The notes under the pieces were generated by a model. That model worked only from the letters and a program-made list of their open reading frames with translations. It had not been told where the DNA came from and searched no databases. 64,000 nucleotides of DNA. It comes from Holophagales bacterium. GTDB taxonomy: Bacteria; Acidobacteriota; Thermoanaerobaculia; UBA5066. Numbering within the stretch: the stretch's first letter is position 1; every line of letters begins with the position of its first letter. Location: NCBI GenBank assembly GCA_016719485.1, contig JADJZB010000033.1, positions 22,339 to 86,338 on the forward strand, read 5' to 3'. A program made the position numbers and the translations under genes. This document shows, piece after piece, positions 58,206 to 64,000 of this stretch.

Positions 58206-59069
58206 GTGGCCACGACGGTTAGGCAGAGTTTTGCCGAACTCCGTCGAAATCTAGAGATCACGGATCTCCAGGCATCGACAGTATCGACACGGCAGTCAAA
58301 GGTGCGCGAGGTGCTGCAGGATGGGATGACCGTCCTCGACTCCTTCCTGGTCGGCTCTTATCAGCGAAACACGATGATCAGGCCGCTCAAGGAGGCGGAC
58401 GTCGATATCTTCGTGGTCCTCGACCCGAAGTACTACGACGCCAGCGGGTACGCCTCACTGCTCGACAAGGTGAAGGGAACGCTTCGGAAGGCCTATGAGA
58501 CGCCGGACATCAGTCGAAATGGGCAGGCTGTCACCATCTTCTTTTCGGACTTTCGCGTGGATGTGGTGCCGGCCTTTAACAGGACAGGCGGCGGCTATCT
58601 GATCCCGAATTCGGTGCTCAAGCAGTGGATATCGACGCACCCGAAAGTGCACATCGATCAATGGGCCAGTGAGAACAAGGTCCATGGCGGCGATCTGGTG
58701 CCGCTGCTGAAGATGCTGAAGGCCTGGAATCGCGAGAACGGTAGCCTGATGACGTCATTCCATCTCGAGACACTGGCATTGAAGATTCTCACAGGGGTCA
58801 CGATCTCTGACTTCTGGTCGGGGGCGCGATACGTCTTCGATAAGGCAAGGACTCTGGTGCCGTACCCCGTTCTTGACCCGGCAGGGTATGGAGGGAATGT
58901 CGGCGCGTATCTGAACACCGCGGCCAAGGTGTCCAATGTCGTCAGTCATCTGGAGACGGCGTATAGCAGGGCGGTTTCGGCGGAGGAGCTTGAGAGCAAT
59001 GGTAAAACCTCGGAGGCCGTCGCGAAATGGAGGCTCGTTTTCGGTAGCTACTTCCCGGCGTACGGGTGA
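58206..59069 (+). CDS. CD-NTase (cGAS/DncV-like nucleotidyltransferase) of a CBASS-like system
   Basis: The GTG at 58206 has AAGGAGG upstream and gives 287 residues. The nucleotidyltransferase signature is intact: GS at 50-51 in VGSYQRNTMI, metal ligands D65 and D67 in ADVDIFVVL, and the third acid D119 in FRVDVVP. A SMODS-type helical C-terminal half follows (LVPLLKMLKAWNRENG, SFHLETLALKIL). In CBASS such enzymes sense phage infection and make a cyclic oligonucleotide that activates the effector encoded next door. The effector gene starts 3 nt downstream. No Cap2/Cap3 or HORMA genes are present, so it would be a two-gene type I system. Confidence 0.88.
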   Translation: MATTVRQSFAELRRNLEITDLQASTVSTRQSKVREVLQDGMTVLDSFLVGSYQRNTMIRPLKEADVDIFVVLDPKYYDASGYASLLDKVKGTLRKAYETPDISRNGQAVTIFFSDFRVDVVPAFNRTGGGYLIPNSVLKQWISTHPKVHIDQWASENKVHGGDLVPLLKMLKAWNRENGSLMTSFHLETLALKILTGVTISDFWSGARYVFDKARTLVPYPVLDPAGYGGNVGAYLNTAAKVSNVVSHLETAYSRAVSAEELESNGKTSEAVAKWRLVFGSYFPAYG

Positions 59070-59072
59070 CAC

Positions 59073-59937
59073 ATGGCGAGCCTTGTAGCTCTTGCGCGGG
59101 CCGAGTTTCAGCGAGTAAGCGTCTTGCACCGTTTTCGCTTTCTCGCCCATCTCGGCACCCTTTTCCCTTGGGGCTGCGACGCTCTTCCTGCACGAGCCAT
59201 TCGCGCACGCCTGCTCGATCGCAGCTGTCTCGACAGAGCTGATCGCGTACCTCGTACGTCTCCACGCCGGGCAGCTGCATGGCCATGGAGCGGGGGCGCT
59301 TCGTCGAGCACAGCTCATGGAGGCTCTCGGTAAGACTGCTGAACCTCTGGATCTGGCCGACATCCGAACGGGTTTCTCTTCGAGCACCGAGAAACGTGCT
59401 GCTGCATTCGAAGACGCTCGGTACTACGCAGCGGTAGAGCCGTGCGGGCCGAGGCGGCTGGTCGCGCTTCTCCAGGAGAGTGCTTTCTGGAGCAAACACC
59501 TTTACAGGACCGCGGGGGAACGATCCCTATCCCTCTGGCTCATTGTGCTCGGGGTCGTGGCGTGCGTACTGGTATTCGGACAGCCCTTCTTCTCGTCGAA
59601 CCTCGCTCTGAACTTCGCCCGCACCGCCGCGGTCTTTCTTTCCTTCGTGTCAGCTACGGATGGGCTCACGAGAGCCCTCGAGTGGCGGCACGCGGCCGAG
59701 CTCACGAAGGCGGTGGACAGGAGGCTTGAGCACATCGACGGAGACGTGGAAGAGCCGCTGCTGGCGATCTTCGCGGACTATGCGGTGATAACAGCATCCG
59801 CTCCGCCGATTCCCGCTGGAATCTACAAGGCCGAACAAGAGCGCCTGAACGCGCTCTGGAGCCAGCGGAAAGGCAGCGGCCCACCGGATGCCGCGCTTAC
59901 CGGTGGAAGCGATCGACAGACTCCGGGAGCCCGGTGA
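59073..59937 (+). CDS. CBASS four-helix membrane effector (S-4TM/SLATT-like), frameshifted
   Basis: The frame from ATG 59073 runs to a stop at 59331-59333. A second frame, one base further on, carries the rest to 59937 (with an internal ATG at 59317). Joining them by dropping one C in the run 59065-59067 + 100 (that is, 59165-59167) gives a sensible 287-residue protein with four hydrophobic helices: LAHLGTLFLGAATLFL, ACSIAAVSTELIAYLV, LWLIVLGVVACVLVFG and ARTAAVFLSFVSATDG. Conserved-looking helical stretches around EDARYYAAV and ALEWRHAAEL separate the pairs. This is the layout of S-4TM/SLATT pore-forming effectors that accompany CD-NTases. As written the gene is broken; either a sequence error or a natural null. 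Confidence 0.7.
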
Positions 59938-60006
59938 TCGAGACGGACCTGACCGGAGCCGAACGGGCACCGCACGGCGCCTGCGGGCGCCGTGGGACCG
60001 GGAGCG

Positions 60007-60262
60007 CCCCCGGGCGGCTCCGGCGGGAGGGGCGGAGGAGCCGGACGCTCTGCGAGGCGCGCGCCGGGCGGGGCCCCAATTTCCCCGCCCCGTCACGCGC
60101 CTCGCATCCCTGCCGCGGCGCGTAGCTGCGGCGAAGCGTCGCCTTCGCTCCGCGCGCGCGTCAGGGGCGCTTGCCGATAAGCGCGCTTATCGGCCCCGGA
60201 ACGGCTGAAGTCCCGCTGCGCTTCGCTGCGCGGGGGCGCCCCTCCCGCCTCCGGGTCCGGCC
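60007..60262 (+). repeat. Structured repeat, copy A
   Basis: A conserved linear block (60007-60132) includes GGGCGGCTCCGGCGG, GAGCCGGACGCTC and CCTCGCATCCC. After it come a perfect 22-bp palindrome (60173-60194), a second GC hairpin (about 60210-60236) and a conserved CCCGCCTCCGGG motif (60244-60255). Copy B at 61340-61619 has the same order on the other strand. Confidence 0.7.
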
Positions 60263-60274
60263 TTCGGCCGGACC

Positions 60275-60304
60275 TTTGACATAACGTCTGAACGCTATGT
60301 CAAA
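60275..60304. repeat. 30-bp inverted repeat beside copy A
   Basis: The arms TTTGACATAACG and CGCTATGTCAAA match in 11 of 12 positions around a 6-nt centre. It is AT-rich within an island of extreme GC, so it stands out as a likely protein-binding or element-end site. A weaker counterpart sits at the same place beside copy B. Confidence 0.5.
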
Positions 60305-61339
60305 CCGCCGGGGGCGAGCGGCGCGCGCTCGATCGCGCGGTCGCTGAAGGGCCTGTCACGTCGCTCGCGAACGCGCCGCCGCACGCGCCTGCGGTGCTCG
60401 CGAGCTGCGCTCCTCGGCCCGGCGGCGGCGCGAGCGAGCGCCGCGCCAGGCCATCGAACAGCGGCGGCGTCGGCTGCGCCGACGCGGCGCTGAAGCGCTG
60501 GCACTGCGGGCGCGGAGACCGGGGCGCGGACCTCTGCGCTCCTCGCTTCGCTGCGGTGCTCGAGCACCGCGCCCCGAGCGCCCTCGCGCCAGCGCGCCGG
60601 GGACCGCCCGGGAGCGGCTAAAGAAAGAAGCCTGGCAGCCCTTCTCGCCGAACTTCTTCTGCATCGGAGGGCTCGCAGGCAAACGACGTTTGCCACAGAG
60701 GCCGCGTAGCCGAACGATTTCTGCCACCTCCACGGCGACGCATCGGACGTCCCTCTCGTCGCCGCCGACGACCCCGAGGCCGTGCGCCCCGGTCCTCGGC
60801 CGTCAAGGAATCGGCTCTACGAGCCTCGCGCTACGCGCGTCCTTGACCGCCTGCGGGCCGGAGCGCGACGTCTCTGATATCGCGGAGCCCATTCGGTCTC
60901 CGCGTCGACGAGCGCCGCGGGACGACGCCGAAGCTCGAGCTACTTTCTTCCTTTAGCCGCTTCCCTCGTCGGTCTCGCCCTCGTTGTCGGTGTCGTCGTC
61001 GTCCGCCCTGGCGGGAGGCTGCGCGCGCGAAGGTGCCCGAGCGCGGGCATACGGCCCGCGCGAGAGGACCGCAGCGCGGCCGAGCGGCCGCACTGCCAGG
61101 GCATTGAGCGCCGCGCCGGCAGGCGCCGCCTTTGAAGGGATGCCCGGCGCGGGGGCTGCGCGGGCGCGCCAAGGCCCGAGCAGTGAACGCGCAGGGGCTT
61201 GGCGTGCCCGACCTCGCAGCCCGCGTGACGGGCCTTTAGCTGCACGCGCCGCCGTGAAGCGGAAGCTGAGCTTCCGTAGGCCGCGCGCTCCCTACACCCG
61301 CGGGCGGTGTCGGTCGCAACTTGTTCGACCGCAGGGCCA

Positions 61340-61619
61340 ACTGCGCCGGCCCGGAGGCGGGAAGGCCCGCCCCCTCGCGGCTAACGCCGCGAGGGACATG
61401 GCTGGTGCCGGGCGGCCGAAGTGCACTTCGGCCGAAGCGGCCCGGCCCGGGCGCGGCGGCGCGAAGCGCCGGGACACGGAGGCCGCCCTCGGCCGCAGTG
61501 ACGCGACCGGGGCGGGATGCGAGGGGCGTGACGGGCGGGAGGCCGGGAGGGACCCGCCCGGCGCGACCCTCGCGGAGCGTCCGGCTCGACCGGGCCTTCC
61601 GCCGGAGCCGCCCGCGGGT
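61340..61619 (-). repeat. Structured repeat, copy B (inverted relative to A)
   Basis: Read on the minus strand from 61619: a block of 128 bp matching copy A at roughly 80% by eye, then a 20-bp palindrome (61414-61433), a 10-bp stem with TAAC loop (61372-61395) and the CCCGCCTCCGGG motif. The hairpins are at the same relative positions as in copy A but have different sequences that still pair. Confidence 0.7.
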
Positions 61620-61736
61620 GCCCTTTCGTGCTTGCCGGACGGGCCGGCTGGTGTCCGCCATCGCGTCGTCGGCGGCGCGCGGCAAGAGCCTCGACAGAGG
61701 TCAGAAGTCCTCATCTTCCGCCCGGCACCGCGGTGG

Positions 61737-62003
61737 TCAGTCCCACGGTTCGCCGCCAGTCCCGTCCTCGAGGTGCCTCCCGCAGCGATCGCAGTCCTTC
61801 TGCGGGAGATCATCCACGACGTCGATCGAAATGAAAGGGAGCCAGTTCGGTGGCATCACACCGTCCTCGAGGAGACGAAGCCGGTGGACGCAGGTCGGAC
61901 AGTAGACGAGGACGCCGTCGGTAAAGGCGAGCCTGTGGTCGGTGTTGCGGGGTTGTTTCGGCAGAGTGGTCATCGAGCGGAAGGTGCCCCCGTGATTGGA
62001 CAA
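61737..62003 (-). CDS. Small zinc-ribbon protein, unknown function
   Basis: Up to 88 residues from a TTG at 62003 (AAGGA upstream) or 78 from the ATG at 61973. Two cysteine pairs, CPTC and CDRC, about 40 residues apart make a zinc-ribbon likely. The region between (MPPNWLPFISIDVVDDLPQ) is moderately hydrophobic. Codon use is less GC-biased than in the adjoining island. It follows the XRE gene on the same strand after 74 nt, so the two may form one unit. Confidence 0.6.
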   Translation of the reverse strand: MSNHGGTFRSMTTLPKQPRNTDHRLAFTDGVLVYCPTCVHRLRLLEDGVMPPNWLPFISIDVVDDLPQKDCDRCGRHLEDGTGGEPWD

Positions 62004-62077
62004 ATGGCGTCCTTGAGGGAAATCGCGGGAGCGCGCGCCCAGGGATCGGACTGCGGCGGCAGTGTCGGCGGTCTCGA

Positions 62078-62323
62078 CTACTGGCGGGAGGACGACGGTC
62101 GTTCGTCAGCGTCCGCGAAGAGCGAACCGGCGTTGACCTCGAGTCCGCGCGCGACCTTGAGGAGGTTGATCACGGCCACGTTCCGCTCGCCGCGTTCGAT
62201 CCCACCGTAGTACGTCCGGTCGAGACCGCAGTGATGCGCGAAGGCCTCCTGAGACCAGCCACGCTCCTCGCGCAACGCCCGGATCCTCGCTCCGAGGGTG
62301 ACGAGGTCACGATGCCTCTGCAT
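62078..62323 (-). CDS. Small XRE-family regulator
   Basis: An 81-residue protein that is almost entirely an HTH_3 domain: LGARIRALREERGWSQEAFA, then CGLDRTYYGGIERGERNVAV and INLLKVARGLEV. Single-domain regulators of this type (C-protein-like) often control restriction-modification or other defence genes. None is recognisable beside it, but it diverges from the antitoxin-like operon and an AT-rich control region lies between. A binding site there would let it control both directions. Confidence 0.88.
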   Translation of the reverse strand: MQRHRDLVTLGARIRALREERGWSQEAFAHHCGLDRTYYGGIERGERNVAVINLLKVARGLEVNAGSLFADADERPSSSRQ

Positions 62324-62380
62324 GTCGATGGCACCCTAGCGAAAGCACTGGCGATGAGGCGACGGGCGATGAGCACACTG

Positions 62381-62409
62381 TTGATAAGATAACGGGTTAT
62401 AAGTATCCT
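62381..62409 (+). promoter_or_regulatory. Promoter with operator-like palindrome for the antitoxin-like operon
   Basis: TTGATA, a 17-nt spacer and TATCCT. The spacer contains ATAACGGGTTAT, an interrupted palindrome (ATAAC/GTTAT). This AT-rich patch lies in the divergent gap between the XRE gene and the 62599 operon. A repressor bound at the palindrome would block RNA polymerase. Confidence 0.5.
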
Positions 62410-62598
62410 ATGTCTGTGAACACAGCGTTCGAGACTGAGCACCTGCCGCACCCTGCCGCCACGTACGAGTCGTATTACGGGACAGGGATTCGCTTCGGCG
62501 CACAGCAGAGAGCCGGAGGATGGCGCCCGTCGACGGGAAGGTGCTGCATGCCCTCCTGTCGGCAGGCGGGGGGGCGGGATGAAGGAGGAGGGCAGGAG

Positions 62599-63054
62599 AT
62601 GGGGCGGAATGCGGGGACCTCGAAAGGCCGACGTGGCCTCGGGAAGCCGAGGCGGGAGCCTCCCGCAACCGAGGTCATGGAATGGCTCGACGGTGTGCTC
62701 GCTGACCCGGAGCTCGGGAGGGCGGTCGAAGAGCGCCTGATCGAGATGAGGGCCGAACAGAGGCGCGAAGCCGCGCGATCGAGGGGGCTCTATGGGCAAG
62801 GTCTCGATGTCCCGCGGCAAGAGCCGCCTCAGCGTGGCAACGCTCGAGGCCAGCGAGAGACATCGTCGGTACCGGGAAAACAGACTCCGTTCATCGTGAG
62901 GACGCCGGATCCAGACCTGTCTGCCACGGCTCGACGCCTCGGGATGAAGGCCGAGGACGTTGCGAGGCTCGACGAGCTTATCGAGTCGAGGTGCGAACGG
63001 GTCGCCACGAAGAGGCGTGTGGCAAGGACCGCGCCGAAGAAGGGACGAGGATGA
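62599..63054 (+). CDS. Hypothetical basic protein, first gene of a three-gene overlapping operon
   Basis: 151 residues from the ATG at 62599, preceded by GGAGGAGGGCAGGAG. A start at 62410 would give 214 residues, but that ATG touches the -10 box of the promoter and the extra N-terminus has unnatural composition. The protein is helical, with a charged segment (VMEWLDGVLADPELGRAVEE) and a C-terminal helix (LSATARRLGMKAEDVARLDELI) that may bind DNA or a partner, and ends in a Lys/Arg-rich tail. It overlaps the next gene by 4 nt (ATGA). Family not recognised. Confidence 0.6.
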   Translation: MGRNAGTSKGRRGLGKPRREPPATEVMEWLDGVLADPELGRAVEERLIEMRAEQRREAARSRGLYGQGLDVPRQEPPQRGNARGQRETSSVPGKQTPFIVRTPDPDLSATARRLGMKAEDVARLDELIESRCERVATKRRVARTAPKKGRG

Positions 63055-63293
63055 GCGAGGACGAAGCCGACCGCGACGCCGCGTCCGCCCCGCCCGAGGC
63101 GGGCGACGTCGGGTCTATCGAGGAGCGACGGCGACGGTTCCTCGTGGCATCGGAGAAGGTGCGCCGCGCTCTCGAGGCCAGGGGCGTGAGCGAGAGGGAC
63201 ATTCAGCGGGACTTCGAGGCATGGAGGGAAGCCCGCAGGCGAAGCAGGTCGACCTCGGGCGGGCACGGCACCTGCGCCCCGTCACGCTCATGA
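63051..63293 (+). CDS. Small charged helical protein, possible antitoxin component
   Basis: 80 residues; the ATG at 63051 overlaps the previous stop. An acidic start is followed by one long amphipathic helical segment (RRRRFLVASEKVRRALEARG, then VSERDIQRDFEAWREARRR). The VSERDI...DFEAWR pattern resembles C-terminal tails of small antitoxins, but this is a loose impression. It overlaps the next, antitoxin-like gene by 4 nt, which supports a toxin-antitoxin or regulatory context. Confidence 0.6.
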   Translation: MSEDEADRDAASAPPEAGDVGSIEERRRRFLVASEKVRRALEARGVSERDIQRDFEAWREARRRSRSTSGGHGTCAPSRS

Positions 63294-64000
63294 GTCGGGC
63301 AGGTGAGGTCCGGCGCACTCCGGACCCCATGCTCGCGGCACGCCTGCTTCAGGCCGCCAAGAGGGCGAGTCAGGGCGAGCGGGTCCGTGTGCGGATCGGA
63401 CGGTGCCGAGTGGCGGTGGTCCCCCTGGAGGACGTCCTCTTCCTCGAGAAGCTCGAGGACGAGGAAGACCTGCGGGACGTACGCGCCTCTCGTGCGGAGA
63501 CGGAGCGCATGGGAACGATCCCGTGGGATCAGGTGAAGGCGACGCTCGGCCTCGACGGAAGCCGCAACGAAACCTCCGCGTCACCGGAACGAACGAGCAC
63601 GAAGAGCGCCGTGGACGAGATCAAGGCCTTCCACGACGCCGAGGCACGCACGTTGACGGTCTGGTTCGGGAGACCCGAGGATGAACACGACTACGAAGAG
63701 GTCGGCGGGGATGTCGTGCTGATCAAGGACGGAGACGGGGTCGTCATCGGCCTCGAAAAGCTGGGATTCGTCGCCGAGCCCGAGAGTCTCCGGCTGGTCT
63801 TGGAGGGGAGCAGCGGCGCCGGAGACGGAACTCCGACGAAGGGGACGGAGTGCGCGCCGACTGAGGCGTCCGTGCGCGGCCGTCCGGTGCGTGTGGAGAA
63901 CGGCGGGCACGTCGTCGGGGTGATGATCTCGGATGAGGACTTCGCACTCTTCCGGCGCCTCCTCGACGCCGAAGAGAACAGGATGGACATCGCCACGGCA
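63290..64000 (+). CDS. Phd/YefM-like - DUF2283-like - Phd-like fusion protein, partial
   Basis: The frame is open from ATG 63290 (ATGA overlap with the previous stop) to the window end, so the C-terminus is missing; 237 codons are visible. The N-terminal segment (about 15-85) resembles a Phd/YefM antitoxin: RVRIGRCRVAVVPLEDVLFL, a Glu/Asp-rich helix, then IPWDQVKATLGL. Residues about 105-160 resemble DUF2283 (FHDAEARTLTVWFG, then VVLIKDGDGVVIGLEKLGF). A third segment from about 195 (GRPVRVENGGHVVGVMISDEDFALFRRLL) again looks Phd-like. Each piece is normally a separate small antitoxin-type protein. No toxin gene is visible before the window ends. Confidence 0.65.
   Translation, partial: MSRAGEVRRTPDPMLAARLLQAAKRASQGERVRVRIGRCRVAVVPLEDVLFLEKLEDEEDLRDVRASRAETERMGTIPWDQVKATLGLDGSRNETSASPERTSTKSAVDEIKAFHDAEARTLTVWFGRPEDEHDYEEVGGDVVLIKDGDGVVIGLEKLGFVAEPESLRLVLEGSSGAGDGTPTKGTECAPTEASVRGRPVRVENGGHVVGVMISDEDFALFRRLLDAEENRMDIATA

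Larger units (their letters stand above)
59938..61736. other. GC-extreme non-coding island with structured repeats
   Basis: About 1.8 kb where every frame gives Arg/Ala/Gly/Pro-rich translations and no start has a proper ribosome-binding site. Strong hairpins are packed throughout. It contains two inverted copies of a structured element (listed separately) and, between them, further related segments (for example near 60420-60500 and 61080-61150). One minus-strand frame ends near 60957 in an acidic tail that looks protein-like (DDDDTDNEGETDEGSG), but its upstream part is not convincing. Function unknown. Confidence 0.6.

Noticed and set aside
58140..58223. 27-codon open frame before the CD-NTase
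   Set aside because: No ribosome-binding site of its own; it overlaps the strong site and start of the CD-NTase gene.
60275..60304. Integron attC site
   Set aside because: AAC and GTT-like boxes are suggestive, but the two-arm attC layout and conserved R/L boxes are missing, and no integrase is present.

Overview
The window is high-GC DNA (about 70%). It carries secreted proteins with many Ig-like and CarboxypepD_reg-like domains, outer-membrane barrels, a two-component/sigma-54 module and a very large RHS protein. I infer a Gram-negative soil or sediment bacterium, most like Acidobacteriota (for example the Thermoanaerobaculia). That rests on gene content and composition only; there is no rRNA or other phylogenetic marker.

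Layout. 1-17.8 kb is mostly housekeeping and regulation. It holds the end of a SpoIIE-type phosphatase and a minus-strand operon of sensor kinase, NtrC-type regulator and M14 carboxypeptidase joined by 4-nt overlaps. These are followed by an outer-membrane barrel gene, proline dehydrogenase with an overlapping ComF-like gene, a small barrel protein, an Lrp/AsnC regulator with a palindrome over its start, GlgC, a DnaJ with a reduced zinc finger, and a minus-strand run of XRE regulator, TPR protein and secreted protein. 17.9-28 kb is cell-surface: an ABC-2 permease, an FG-GAP lipoprotein, a probably well expressed secreted protein, and a 1,813-residue PKD-domain protein. Several clear intrinsic terminators separate these units.

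28.2-59.9 kb is the accessory core. A stand-alone AraC-type HTH gene is followed by a chain of overlapping or abutting genes: a beta-helix protein with 633-bp tandem repeats, a ~3,450-residue CNA-B/Ig adhesin-like protein, and a ~5,170-residue Ig/RHS polymorphic toxin ending in a putative PD-(D/E)XK nuclease. An 85-residue unknown protein and an Imm70-like immunity protein come next. Directly downstream is a CBASS-like pair: a CD-NTase and a four-helix membrane effector. Three single-base frame breaks, each in a short homopolymer, interrupt the adhesin end, the toxin junction and the CBASS effector. They could be sequence errors or real lesions.

59.9-61.7 kb is a ~1.8 kb island of extreme GC with no convincing gene. 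It holds two diverged copies, in opposite orientation, of a structured element of about 260-280 bp in which the hairpins keep their place while their sequences differ. 61.7-64 kb has a zinc-ribbon protein and an XRE regulator on the minus strand. They diverge from a three-gene overlapping operon that ends in a partial gene joining Phd/YefM-like and DUF2283-like antitoxin domains.

All functional names come from reading motifs by eye. No database search was run.
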